The position numbers were made by a program, and so were the translations under genes. From the NCBI GenBank assembly GCA_027579435.1, contig JANBPK010001273.1, positions 1-36,994 of the forward strand: a stretch of 36,994 nt of DNA, written 5' to 3'. Source of the stretch: Candolleomyces eurysporus (Eukaryota; Basidiomycota; Agaricomycetes; Agaricales; Psathyrellaceae). The notes under the pieces are model-generated. The model had not been told where the DNA came from and ran no database searches. It worked only from the letters and a program-made list of their open reading frames with translations. Below are positions 1-11,100 of this stretch, one piece after another (position 1 is the first letter of the stretch; each line of letters opens with the position of its first letter).

Positions 1-1592
1 CTATGCCGTTGGCCTTCTTTTTATTGGCATNAAAAATTCAAGCATTGTTTCAACTTGGGATGCGTTGCTCTTGTCCACTATTTGACTCCGACCCTCGCCC
101 ATCTCATCCGGTGCATCTCCCAGCGCTGTGGGAGTGCTTCCGACAATTCGAGTTCAATTTGGTTTGGTGTAGTTGCCACTTCTACGCCTTACGTGGTCGT
201 GCCTCCGAGATCTCGCTCAGCGGGATCCCGCTTTGCCGCTTGCGTCAGCAAGCTCGTCTAAGTACCGGAATTGACTGGTAATTGCAACAGAAGACATTAA
301 TCTTGTTGCCCCGCTGCCGTATAGGTATTGAATTGAACCGAGATATTGAAAGGTTCGTCATTCAAGGATACAGAGTGGCTTCCGAATACTCCGCAACCCA
401 TAAGTTGTTTACGGACGTCCGCAATTGCCCGCATTCCTAGGCCAGGTAAATACTTTTGGTATTCGTTTTGTGTGAGGCAGGTGCTTCGCTACCGAGCGAG
501 AGAAAGAGAGCTCACTCGTCAATAATGCTACACTGTTGGTGCATGCCGTGCCAAGATGATTGAGCGCGACACCTGTGCCCGCGGCATGTCATGACTTTCC
601 GATCATCGATCTCAGGGCTACATTCATTTCAGGCTTGTGCAAACATCCTCGATCTACGACCTCTCACAGGAAAGTCATGTTGGCCCAGCCGAAGATTCGG
701 CATGACAGTTAAGTAGGTGTCGATAGACCAAAATTCCTGGGATTTCCTCGTGCTTCGTATTCAATTTTTGTTTGGTTGCGGAGCGGTAACGCAGCCAACC
801 ATACAAAAAATCTATTGAAGAATCAATCATCATGAGAGAATGGGCGGTAGGAATCGGCTGACAACCTGCATGTCCAGGCGCCAAGTTGCACCGAGTTTGA
901 GATAGCAGAACATGTTTGTATTGCTCCAAATATAAACGCCCACCAGGAGTGAAACGCAGAGAAAACTCCTTTATCGATAGCTTGTTAGGTGTAGTAAGTG
1001 CGTCAGTTCCTTTTCAGCTCCAAAGCCTGCACTGTCTCGTTGACTGATTCTGCGAAGATGGGACACTAGTCGATTGATCGGAACCAGAAGGCATCACGAA
1101 ACAGGATCCAAGCGCTGAAGCAACAGTGACGGATCCTGCCACATCCCGACCGCAGAGCAGGCACGGGAAGGATCGACGCCACATCTCAGTAAGTATTAGA
1201 CTTTCATGGGAAAGCTCTTATTTACAAACACCAGAGGGCGATTCTTCTTCCTCTGTTCGCAAGCAGCTCAACATGAATCCAAGATGGTTTCAGAGGCGCT
1301 TGGAGCCCGACTTGCACCTGCTAGGGCGGCTACAAGTACTAGTAGTTCTATTCGATAGCTTGGTGCAGCTCATCGCCCTCCATGCTTGCAAGTGCCCCCA
1401 ACATTCAAGTAGGCGGGGGCCGAACATTCCGTCAAGAAACCCGGCATTTTATCTCACTGCCGAACTGAGGGTGCACTGAGGAAAAGATATATTAACACAC
1501 GAGGTGGGTGAACGAAAGTCGCTAATCATTCTTCCCGATCGCCCCTCCCCCCTCTATGACTCGGTAGCTTGCCAGTCCTCGCATGGCTGTCG
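1..1592. other. No recognised gene
   Basis: I see no recognisable gene here. A plus-strand reading frame at 55-261 ends in a serine-rich stretch and could be the last exon of a gene that starts outside the window, but nothing identifies it. The other open frames are short and lack splice-linked partners. Confidence 0.4.
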
Positions 1593-3007
1593 ATGGCGAA
1601 GATATGGACTTGGCAAGATGACTCGATTGACGAACAGATATTCATGCTTGTTGGGCTTTGGCTTCAGGTGACTTGTGAAACCATGAGGTTGTATTATGGT
1701 CTACTGATGCTTTGAACGATAGTCAATGCTCTATGGTCGAGTAGTCAGCTTGCTAGAGGGAAGAAACGAGCAACTGATATACTGAACAGGAATCTATGTC
1801 ATATTATTCGCAGCTGCTGTTTACATTGCTTTAAGGAATAGAAAGAATGGTGGTGGCTTCTCCGCGGTATGTAAAACCTCTATCTCTACTGCTTTCTGCA
1901 CGGGCTCATCTTCTTTTGCAGATTTTCTTCGGATCGACCATTTTCATGTTCAGCTTGATTAGCACTTACACTTGTCAGTCGTCAGCCCGTTATATCATAT
2001 GTCGCCGTCTGACTTTGCCTCTACAAGTTATCAACCTCTATCGCGGGATCCGGGCATANTGCCCTCGGGGTCGGCTCACCAGCGATGCCGGTTAGTTACT
2101 ATCACGACTTTGCCAAGTGGGACAACGGAGCGTACACTTTCGTCGTCAGCTTTCTGGTTTGGAATGCGGACCTGCTGGTGGTGAGCGACCCTAAGCTGCC
2201 ATCGTCGACTTGAATTGACATACCCGCCGCCAGATTTATCGTTGCTTTGTCATCTGGGGTCGAAGGTTTACTGTCGTTGCTGTACCTATCCTGCTGCTTG
2301 TCGTGAGCATTGGTGGGTCCATCATCTTGTCATCTGCAGCTCTTTTCCAAACCTTAACGACTCTTCATGGCCTAGTGATTAACATTATCGGCTTCCGAGG
2401 CTTCACAAAACCTGGATCAATCTCGCTCAATCTAACCCTCATCACCATTCGCATGGTCTACCCCGTCAATTTGACTCAAAACATTTTGACGACTGGACTA
2501 ATAGCCTATCGAATATGGTATCAGCACAGGGAGTCGCGAGCATGCGGCTTGCCCCAGTCGTCAAGCCCAATGCATTTGCCAACCCTTAATCGAATTATCA
2601 TCGAAAGCGCTCTGATTTATACACTTCATGTTCTTATTCTTTTTATTCTGAACCTTGCCTGTCACCCTGCCCAAGTGATTCTGCACGCCACACTCATCCC
2701 TAGTATTGGTCGGTCTTTTCTACTACCCGATCCTTTCACCTAGTCCAATTGGCTAACCATCACGCGTTTAGGAATTGTCTTTGTGCTGATGACCATACGG
2801 ATCCATTGGGCAAAGATAGAGAGTCAACGAAGCTGGTCTCGTAGCGGGATAACTACCGGCCAAATGGTCTTCCCAGATCAACTCTCAGTCGGCATTCCAT
2901 CGAGCGTCGAGGTTAATAGCACCCATGCGCCTACAGAAGAACATCCTATGCATACGCTAGACGACGCTAATCTGAGGAAGGACTCAGTGGAGAGCTATAG
3001 AGTATAA
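1593..3007 (+). CDS. Basidiomycete seven-helix membrane protein (GPCR-like, function unknown)
   Basis: Six exons fit canonical splice sites: 1593-1698, 1790-1866, 1922-1973, 2028-2180, 2234-2708 and 2772-3007. They give about 365 residues if the N at 2059 is treated as a spurious base; without that the frame breaks inside exon 4. The product has about seven hydrophobic helices, for example IYVILFAAAVYIAL near the N-terminus, AYTFVVSFLVWNADLLV, VVAVPILLLVVSIGGSIIL and ALIYTLHVLILFILNLA. A hydrophilic Ser/Thr-rich tail follows. This layout is that of the large, expanded and functionally uncharacterised seven-helix families of Agaricomycetes, which resemble receptors but have no proven ligand. 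The start at 1593 was chosen because it is the first ATG in frame with the LVGLWLQ helix. The donor of intron 1 (GTCTAC) is weak, but it is the only one that restores the YYG-IYV reading. It probably sits in the plasma membrane. Confidence 0.75.
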
Positions 3008-3312
3008 TACAATTTCAAAGACCCTTGTACTGTACCGCACTGTTATCGGTTTTCAAACGCTGTTATCAATAGAACTAATTTGTAATGTGAAGCGCCGATT
3101 TCACTGATCCGGAGTCTGCAGGCTCACGGTCTTCCCTCATTATCACAACACTGACTCGCAACATGAGTCACAGGGTGCATCGCGAGTCCCGAGAACCGGA
3201 GATCCTGTACATGGAAGTTCCGTCCCATAAAGTTTCGCCTCTAGACTCTCAAGTTGACTGTCAACGTTCAACGTCGACCCCGACTCGGCGCACTCAGACC
3301 CAACGAGACACC

Positions 3313-4269
3313 ATGGCTCCCGATATGGCAGTACAAACCTTGGATTTCTCTCAAGCCAATCCGCAATATCAGTCTCCTCTCTACATGGCCTTCCCAGTCG
3401 AGATCCGATTGGCGATCTACGCTCTTGTGTTGGCGTCGTTCCCAGATCCCAATGAGCCATACTCGTTTCAGAGCTATTACTATCGTCCGGGGCACACAGC
3501 ACCCAAGATGAACGATTTAAGGCTGCTCAGCGTGTGCAAACGGGCGTACATCGAAGCCAAGGACCTGATTTGGGATCCCACGAGTGGCAACACCCAGGAA
3601 GCTTTCTGGTGGGGGGACTATCTTAGGCGACCGCGCAATTACAGACAAAGGCTATGTAAGTCCTCGACACACTCTATTGTTATGCCTTCTGACATTTAAG
3701 ATTCAACCGCAGCTGGCGCCCTTCGTAGAGAAGAGAGAAACCATCCCCTTCAAAGTCTGCGTACGAAGGCATTCAGAGACGAGCATTGGTCAAAGATCAC
3801 CAAGGTGGAAATCTTTAGCCAAATGTACGCTTGCCAATCCGAAACCTTCAAATCGTTCTTCGACAGGGTGCCATCGCTCCAGCCCAAGGTTGTCCAACTC
3901 ACTATTCGATATACCGATTGGTGGTGGTGGGAGGAGAACCAAGCCTTGAAGCTTACCATCGCTCCAGGGAAAAATTCCCCGGGCTTCCTACCCAATAGCT
4001 GCGAAATCTTCCTTCTTGAGCTCGAAACCATCGAATCAAAGAAGGATCAACTCAAACAGCAAGTAAAGATGATTGCGGATAATAAGGACGTGTGGAAGTG
4101 GCCGAGGATGGATGGACAGCGCTTGGCATTCGACGATGAAGTGAAGGATTGGGAGTGGATGGGTCCTACAACGTTCACAACAAGTGCCGCGGCTCGTACT
4201 TTTGACCATCATCCGTCAGGCAACGAGATGAAGTATTGTGTCAAAATTCTGACATTCAAACTATCCTAG
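3313..4269 (+). CDS. TDWW-family hypothetical protein, copy 1 (intact)
   Basis: Two exons, 3313-3655 and 3713-4269, with a 57-nt intron (GTAAGT...CGCAG), encode 299 residues. I recognise it as a multi-copy family of Agaricomycetes without an established name or function. Landmarks in order are FPVEIRLAIYALVLASFPD near residue 30 (an F-box/DUF7730-like opening), YYRPGHTAPK, LRLLSVCKRAYIEAKDLIW, EAFWWGD, HWSKITKVEIF, LTIRYTDWWWWEEN, FLLELETIESKK, DWEWMGPT and the end HHPSGNEMKYCVKILTFKLS. The intact paralogue on the minus strand at 17529-18493 has the same exon structure and length (300 residues). The frame is open upstream to an ATG at 3163. I prefer 3313 because it gives a leader like that of the paralogue and has a good ACCATGG context. 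A role in substrate recognition by analogy with F-box proteins is only a guess. Confidence 0.8.
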
Positions 4270-6175
4270 ATGCAGCGTGACGATGATTCAGAGACCAAGA
4301 CTTCTATCTCTATAGGTTTTCTCTGCTTGTTCGGTGTAGTAGTCCGGGTTACCTACTGCTTAACGTGTACCTCTCCATTCCTCACATAGAACAATATATC
4401 TTCACGAACCGACTGTACATCCCATACCAGGGATGAAAGACTCAACGGAGAGAGAAAACACGAGCTCGAAATCCTGCCTCTCCTCAATCGGTCGGAAAGC
4501 GTGCTCCTAAGAACCAAAGAAGACATAAGTAGTCTTACGCTGTGATTGCACCACCGTGACTGGACGGAATAGACCCCTTGTCCTGCTCCTTTTCAATGGC
4601 TTCGTCTCTGTTGGCTGAGGCATCGCTTTGTCGCTATTTGTCCCACGTTTCGTTTTAGTTACCCAAGCGTTCTCTGAGTTTGTGAAGAAAGGTGACCCGT
4701 AATGTGTCAACATCGCTACTCCCCTTGTCGCCACATTCGGTATCCAAGATATTTGCGATCATGTGCGATGATCCTCTTGGTTGAAGGCTTCTCCCTAGGT
4801 CAGCCCCGATGGCTTCAGGTGAGGGAGATAAACATTTTCGCACAGTTTGCGGACAAACATCGATTCTGGTCGAAGATAAGATTCGCTTGACTCACCATTC
4901 ACGCTAGATTTTCGTTTCATGGCTCTTCTATAGTTGCCATCCTCCAATCTGGTAAGCACTGAAGTACCAACAGCCGGACGTTCCTTCGCAGAAAAGTTCT
5001 CCCGATCCCCTCAATTTATAGGCGAGGTGCCATGCGCGATAGGACCCGGCCACCTAACATTGGATACTGAGGCCCATATCAACGAGACCGTACAGCAATT
5101 GATAGATAGGTTCTCGTTCAAAGTGGGATTTGCAATTGCAAACTATGGTGGTGAATCCCTTCCAACTATAGAATACGACGCATTCTAACACCACAGACCC
5201 CAGAACAGGCCAGCAGAAACGCAAAGGAACCCGTCGCCGGCCGTGTTTACGCGAAGGATACCTATGCGTATGGCGGAGTTGGTGGTTCAAAAAATGGACT
5301 GCATGCAACAAGCTCCTGGGGCGCCCCATATAACCGCCCGGTGCACCAATGATCTTAACACAGTCCCACCACTTTGGCAAGATGTTTTCCCCGATCGTTC
5401 GCGTCCCAGTCGGATAAATCTCGCAGCTTTACCACCCCGTTCCCATCCCAAATATGCGCAACGTTTCCAGCCTGCCAAGCGATCAGATACTGCTCGTATC
5501 CTCGAAGTCCTCCTAGCGGACAGCTGTAAGGCGAGTCTGACGGCATTCAACATGCATTGGAATGTACAATACGGGAAATACGGTTTCTCTCCCAGCACAC
5601 CAGGCGGTGGAAGAGCATTGTTGGCAATGCGCGGAATTTCGGGTATGTAGCTATCGTCTGGACAAGGGCTGTTGGGTTGCTTGCGACGAGGACAGTGATT
5701 CAACTTACTGTAAGCCGAGGGTAAGGATGCAGAAAGATGGCCGGAGCCCTTCGTAGGGAGAGATTGACATAACGAGAGAGAAAGGGGAAAGGAGGTGCAG
5801 AACAGACTTTACTGTAGCCCCTTTCATATCAGAACGTTGCAATCTCCCGGATTACCGATAATGGCGAGGAGCACTGAAACATTGCGAGAAGAGCGCCCGA
5901 GGGTGAAGCGGTGGGGAATGATTCTGTTGTTGGGCGTAATCGATCATCGATACCATATTTCCTAGGTGTGCCATAGGCTTCCGAATATCTGGAATGAGCG
6001 CTGAGCAGTGGTGGCAACGGTGAACTGTAAATGGGATGGGGCAAACAAAGCTCAATGGACGCCTGTGGAGCCATGCTTGGCGGAAGCCACGAATGCAAAC
6101 ACGTGCAATTACGGCCCAATTTTTCGCTCCCGAAACGTCTTCGATTCCGGACGTTCACCATTAAATTTCCTGACC
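4270..6175. other. 1.9 kb without a recognised gene
   Basis: Two frames have protein-like composition but no family I can name: a plus-strand frame at 4934-5188 and a minus-strand frame at 5355-5546 (contains LIAWQAGNVAHIWDGNG). Neither has a clear start, splice partners or domain. A minus-strand frame at 4507-4734 is rich in Lys, Arg and Thr and could be a C-terminal tail. The rest shows nothing I can support. The last few hundred bases should hold the promoter and 5' UTR of BUD20. Confidence 0.35.
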
Positions 6176-6742
6176 ATGGGCCGCCTACGACGCTCAAGGG
6201 CCCACCATGCGAGGCGGGACGTACACAGGGCTGCCAGAACCAGAGTGAGGTGGTCATATTAGCCCGGTATAATTGACTATTTATCTCATGAAATACCAGG
6301 CAAGGACCCGAGACCTAGATCAAATCCAACTTATAGATTTAGACCCAAAAGTTGGTGTGGTACCTCTTATGAAGACAAAATACAGGCTTATATCCATTAT
6401 TTAGCATCGAGCAGCCCTTGAGGCCCAGCCTATCGACTATGATCTGCCAGGATTGGGTCAGCATTACTGTGTAGAATGTGCAAAGTGCGCCGCAGGATCT
6501 CCGCTAGCCGTGGCCGGACGCTGACACTATCTCTCCCTTACACAGATACTACGAGACAGATAACGCTCTCAAATCTCACTGGAAGAGCAAGGTCCATAAA
6601 CGTAGGCTAAAAGAGCTCAAGGAGCCTGCCTACACAATCGAAGAGTCGGAACGAGCAGCTGGCCTTGGAAGGGAGAACAAAANGAGCGACGGCAGCCTCG
6701 TCCTCGATACCACCCGCGGCAGTCGACGCTATCATGTCATGA
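6176..6742 (+). CDS. BUD20: BUD20/ZNF593-type C2H2 zinc-finger 60S biogenesis factor
   Basis: Four exons (6176-6244, 6300-6350, 6405-6484, 6546-6742) encode 131 residues when the N at 6683 is dropped. This is close to the usual 130-170 for the family. The N-terminus [20 protein letters not shown] is the basic nuclear-targeting segment. [31 protein letters not shown] and [20 protein letters not shown] follow. The C-x2-C and H-x5-H pattern is the single zinc finger of Bud20/ZNF593, and [19 protein letters not shown] is the conserved tail. In yeast, Bud20 shuttles with pre-60S particles and helps their nuclear export; the same role is expected here. The donor of intron 2 is GTTGGT, unusual but required by the frame. 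The tail of this gene (from about 6652) recurs twice downstream as part of a tandem array, so BUD20 is the parent of those fragments. This copy is the only complete one. Confidence 0.9.
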
Positions 6743-6982
6743 ACCCGCTATTGCATTCGGCATGTACGATACTGGATGGCATCTGTATACTATCAATTCT
6801 GCCCCATTGTTCACGCTTCTTCCCGGTATTTCCCCACCTTCACCTATACCCACATCGTTGTAGCATCCAGGGGTATGAACAGTAGCCGATCCCGAATGCT
6901 ACCTCTTCGCACGGCGCATACTTCTTTGGCCCGAAAAAATGGCAATTCGGGAATTGCTTAGACTTTATAGCTGGGATCATTA

Positions 6983-7252
6983 TCAAGAGGAAGATACGCA
7001 CACGCTACCAATATCGGGGGAAATGGGTCCACAGCAAATATTATTCGGGAGGCCGAGGGACTGTACGTCAATTTTCACGTCTTCGTGTTTGTGTGCATTA
7101 CTCAAAAAGAGTACGCTGTAGGAACGTTATTGTGGTGATTTTGAGTCTCTTAACGACGTTCCAAGGCAGAGATTTATTTGCCTGCCTTGCCATCGGCTCC
7201 TGCGAAAACAAGTTTAGATTTCTTGCTTCCCCTGAGACCTCTACTCACATCG
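6983..7252 (-). pseudogene. CCGP secreted-peptide gene, copy A (broken)
   Basis: On the minus strand, 7060-6983 still encodes the hallmark NNICCGPISPDIGSVCVSSS followed by a stop. The first intron (GTGAGT at about 7248) also survives. The exon coding for the signal peptide has been replaced by unrelated sequence: only the last bases of exon 1 remain at about 7249-7252. The donor of the third intron also appears lost (tttttgagtaa where copies B and C have gtgagtaa), and the phase no longer fits. I call it a remnant of the gene seen intact in copy C. Confidence 0.65.
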
Positions 7253-8011
7253 CAGCCCGTGCAAAGGTTTGACCTACTCGGTAACGATCGGAGGCCGGGT
7301 TTGTATCTTCAGGACTGGAGAAGAAAGAAAGAAGAGAATGCGATTGTTGAGAGTTCGAAGGAGACTCGGAGGTCGTAAGGCTTTTATTGCTTGAGCTCCG
7401 CAGTGTTAATGTTTATTGGCTTCAGTTCTGCAGTTAACGTGATCTATGGTGAAGCCTCCCTGCTGAAAGCGAGGTCTTGGTTATTCGGCCAGTTTCAGGT
7501 AAATCTTAACTCCCCTGGCATGAATCGAGAGAAGGCGCGTCGTCAAATATAACTGGTTCAGACAAGTTTTCGACGACAAGCAGGCCTACTTCGATGTACC
7601 CTGACGTCACGTCCAAGAAGTTCAATACTCCACACCGTAAGCACCGTTGAGTCTTGCTTCGTTGCTCGTTCATGAAATGTCGCCCGTATGGAACTTTCGG
7701 GAATGTTGCCAAATACCCAGCGCCGCCGCCGCCATCGGTATCTCTGCACGATGCATCTATCATGGATCGAGAAATTGATATTCAGTGGGAAATCCCCCCG
7801 TGCATTCCAAGGAGCAGCCTGAACATAGACGCACATACATACATACGCTTGAAAGTCTCTGGTAACGTGAATCGCTTACACAACGAATTCAAAATTCTCG
7901 CCCTGAATTCTTCTCGTTCTTCAGTGACTACCCGCACAGCTCGCCCAGGTTCAAAAGCTTCTACCACTCCAACGTTTCATCTGCATCCTTCCTTGGCTTA
8001 TCTGATAGCGG

Positions 8012-8100
8012 CGAGCAGCTGGTCTCGGAAGAGAGAACGAAGAGCGATGAAAGAGTCATTCTCGAAACAAAGCGCAGAACTCGACGCTGTCATGACATGA
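8012..8100 (+). pseudogene. BUD20 C-terminal tail fragment, unit B
   Basis: Bases 8012-8100 match the end of BUD20 (RAAGLGREN... to the AVMT stop, compare DAIMS in the parent). What lies upstream is not BUD20, so only the tail was copied. Without the zinc finger it cannot do the work of the parent gene. Confidence 0.65.
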
Positions 8101-8154
8101 ACAACATGGTATGGGATTAAGCATATACGATACTGGTCTGCATATTTATACTCT

Positions 8155-8721
8155 TCAGAACGGTTCAGCACCATTTCTTCCTTCCGACCCCCGCGTAGTA
8201 GCATCCGGGAGCATGGATTGGAGGTGAACCGCATATTTCCATACCACTTCTCTACAAGGCGCACACTTGGCCTGGCTGAAGTTGACGGCAACTGGGAGAG
8301 TTCGGTTAGGTATCGCACCGTCACGTCTTGAGAAAGAGGAGAATACGTACACGCCACCGATGTCCGGGAAAATGGGTCCGCAGCAAGTGAAACCAGGGGG
8401 GCCTAGAGAAGAAGGCAAGTCAATTCAGGGTGTTTGTGTTCCGGGTTATGGGGTTACTCACAGGTTGTGCCCTATGGAATAGAAGTTGTATAAATTTTAG
8501 ACTTCTTTCCAACGCGACTCAAGAGAGAAGTTTATCAGCCTACCTCTGAACCGGCACCTGCGAACACGATTTGCTATCAGCTTGTCTAGCCTTCTCTCAT
8601 GAAGTAACTACTCACATCGCGTCTCAGCGGTCGGGGCTGCTTCGACTGGGCTCGCTACGACATTTCCAACGCTGGCGACAAATGCGACAACGGCAAGAAG
8701 CGTATGCAAGTATTTGACCAT
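8155..8721 (-). CDS. CCGP secreted cysteine-rich protein, copy B (stop lost, extended)
   Basis: Four minus-strand exons (8721-8616, 8557-8544, 8471-8462, 8402-8155) match copy C in size and phase up to the last exon. The signal peptide MVKYLHTLLAVVAFVASVGN is identical to that of copy C. The mature part carries RCAGSEG, TTCPPGFTCCGPIFPDIGGV. Two changes set it apart from copy C: the last conserved cysteine is Tyr (TAC for TGC), and the codon that is TAA in copy C is TCA. The frame therefore runs on for about 60 residues and contains a new C-x2-C (KCAPCRE), giving 125 residues in all. A good TATA box lies about 100 nt upstream at 8822-8829. This is either a decaying copy or one with a new C-terminus; the sequence alone cannot decide. 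Confidence 0.6.
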
Positions 8722-8821
8722 GGTTTCGATTGGACGCCTGCGAGGATTCCTGGGACTGGACAGTAGAGAAGAGGGCTGAAAGAGAACCCGCTGTTGAGAA
8801 TCAGAGGGAGAGATGGTAAGG

Positions 8822-8829
8822 CTTTTATA
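8822..8829 (-). promoter_or_regulatory. TATA box of CCGP copy B
   Basis: The minus strand reads CTATAAAAGCC here, about 100 nt before the ATG at 8721. The equivalent site of copy C (about 10343-10352) reads CTACAAAAGC, so that copy has a degraded TATA. Confidence 0.5.
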
Positions 8830-9534
8830 GATTTCAGTTCAGCAGCGCTAACGTTAACTATGGTGGAGCCTCCCCGCCGTCCCCGGTTCCCCGTAACCCG
8901 TGTGCTTGGATACTGATAGCGAGAGGCCATGGAGTTATTCGGTGCATTCTCAGGCAAACCTAAATCACTCTGGTACGGATCTTTGCCCGGAAATGGCTTG
9001 CCTTTGTCAAGGGTAGCTGTTTCAGACGGCTTCTCTACCATAACACGCGGTACAAGCAGACGTAAAGACCTGCTACGTTCAAGCCATTTCCGTGTTCGTT
9101 CGATGCTCTCATCGACGGCCTCTTTCTATCTATAACTTGTATTTCACATACAGTATGGGCTTGTTTGCTCTTTGTCAGCCCGATCGTTACTTTATATCTT
9201 GTCTCGCCTAGTCAGCCGTCCCTCAGATTGCGGAGCAGATCTGAGGGTGTATCGCTTTATTTCACCTCGCCGTTTACGTATCGCTCATCTACGTTAGTTT
9301 GTTCATTTGTCTACTATGTAGCTACAGATCTGTTCCACACAATCTGAGGTTTATTCATTTGTCTACCAAGTCGTCGTCCCGAAGTCTCGCTTCGCCTATT
9401 TCGACACACGATACATCTACCATGGATCGAGAAACTGATGTTCAGTACAGCTCGCCCAGGTTCAAAAACTTCTGCCACTCCAACGTTTCATCTCCATCCT
9501 TCCTTGGATTATCTCATAGCAATTGCCGTTAGGG

Positions 9535-9623
9535 CGAGCAGCTGGTTCGGAAGAGAGAACAAAAANGCGACGAATGGGTCATCCTCAAAACCAAGCGCGG
9601 AAGTCGACGCTATCATGACATGA
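9535..9623 (+). pseudogene. BUD20 C-terminal tail fragment, unit C
   Basis: The frame matches the BUD20 tail from RA.SW.GRENK to EVDAIMT and a stop at 9623, with an N at 9566 after a five-A run. It is a tail-only copy, like the one at 8012-8100. The sequence just upstream is array spacer. Confidence 0.65.
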
Positions 9624-9848
9624 ACAACCGGCGTGGAATTAAGCATATACGATACTGGTTTGCATATTCATACTCTTCGGTCTGCTTATCCAACCGTTCA
9701 GCACCATTTCTTCACTCCGGCCGCTGCGCTGTAGCATTCAGGCGACGAACAGCAGCTCGCCCCGTATATGAACTTTAGAAGATGCACGCCTCGTCTGGCC
9801 CAAGGAGGCGGCAACTTGAAAAGTGATTCAGGATTGCCATCTGGATGT

Positions 9849-10242
9849 TTAGTAAGAGGAGGATACGCACACTCCACCGATATCCACGAAAATAGGTCCA
9901 CAGCAGGTGTAACCAGCTGGGCCTGGAGAGTAACGTACGTCAATTCACGGACATTTGTGTCTAGGACTATAGGTTTACTCACATGGCGTGTTCTGCGGAG
10001 TAGACATCGCATAGATTTAAGACTTTTTTCCAACGCGCCTCAAGAGAGATATCTATTTGCCTACCTCCTTATCAAGGCCTGCGCACACGACCCGTGATTA
10101 GCTTTTCTCGCCTTCTTTCGTGGAACTTCCACTCACATCGTATCTCGTCAGTGGGGGCGGCTTCGACTGGGCTCGCTACGACATTTCCAACGCTAGCGAC
10201 AAATGCGACAACGGCAAGAAGCGTATGCAAGTATTTGACCAT
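9849..10242 (-). CDS. CCGP small secreted cysteine-rich protein, copy C (intact)
   Basis: Four minus-strand exons (10242-10137, 10078-10065, 9992-9983, 9922-9849) with introns of 58, 72 and 60 nt encode 67 residues. Exons 2 and 3 are only 14 and 10 nt long. Residues 1-23 (MVKYLHTLLAVVAFVASVGN and on) form a clear signal peptide. The mature chain of about 40 residues has cysteines at 36, 44, 50, 51 and 62, in the pattern C-x7-C-P-x-G-Y-T-C-C-G-P-I-x4-G-G-V-C. Peptides with this CPxG[YF]TCCGP core are common small secreted proteins of Agaricomycetes. Their function is not established; the core resembles granulin-like disulfide motifs. The odd number of cysteines leaves one unpaired or suggests a dimer. 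It is the only member of the array here with signal peptide, all five cysteines and stop in place. Confidence 0.75.
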
Positions 10243-11100
10243 GGTTTCGATTGGACGCCTGCTAGGATTCCTAGGACTGGACAGTGGAGAAGAGGGCGAA
10301 AAGAGAACCCGCTTGTTGAGAATCAAAGGGAGAGATGGTAAGGCTTTTGTAGATTTCGGTCTAGCAGCGCTAACGTCAACTATGGTGCAGCCTCCCCGCC
10401 GTCCCCGGTTCCCCGTAACCCTTTTGCTTGGGTACTAATAGCGAGAGGCCATGGAGTTATTCGGTGCATTCTCAGGCAAACCTAAATCCCTCTGGTATGG
10501 ATCTTTCCCCCGGAAATGGTGGGTCTTTGTCAAGGCTAACTGTTTCAGACGGCGTCTCTACGATAGCACGCGATACAAGCAGACGTAAAGACCTGCTACG
10601 TTCAAGCGATTTCCGTGTTCGGAACCGTGCCGTTGAGCCTTGCTTCGCCACCCGTGCATAAATCGCCGCTCGTATGCATCTTTCTGGAACGGTCACCCTG
10701 ATTGGACCTAATACCGTTCCGCTATCATATGATATGATATATATGTCAATGTTCAATGACGTCGGCACCACGGTAGGTCTGCTATATGTTTATCATGAAG
10801 CTCATAGGCATTAGTAAATCTTCCTGTCAACTTCCTGTACACGTTGATCAACGATCTGAACAGGGACGAACGTGCAAGGGAATCTAATCTCACACTCACG
10901 CATACGTACGCTAGAAGTCTCTGGTGACGTGAATCACTCAGCAAATTCAAAATCATTACCTGGATCTTCTCCTTCTCCCGTCGTATGATATCCGTGCACC
11001 GTGACTTCGCCCAGGTTCAAAATCAATCTATCCTCATTCTCCGGTGTGATGAATACCGTACAACCCGCCCAGGTGCAAAAACCTCCGCCACTCGAACATC

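Larger units (their letters stand above)
6652..11100. repeat. Decayed tandem array: BUD20 tail plus CCGP secreted-peptide gene
   Basis: The same ordered sequence recurs with starts at 6652 (unit A), 8012 (B) and 9535 (C), each at the cgagcagctgg of the BUD20 tail. The periods are about 1360 and 1523 bp. Each unit runs: BUD20 tail on plus, a shared spacer (catatacgatactgg in B and C), a minus-strand CCGP-peptide gene, then its promoter region. The stretch around 8640-9095 is nearly repeated at 10160-10622. A partial further unit is visible at about 10900-11100, where the cgcccaggt..caaaa motif recurs twice. Unit C lacks roughly 150 bp that B has near 7788-7935. The boundaries are estimates by eye. 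Confidence 0.8.

Noticed and set aside
10726..10745. Short AT repeat (tatgatatgatatatatg)
   Set aside because: It is a small simple-sequence tract with no sign of function.
6652..11100. The array as a transposable element
   Set aside because: I found no transposase, terminal repeats or target-site duplication. The unit content (BUD20 tail and peptide gene) fits simple tandem duplication.
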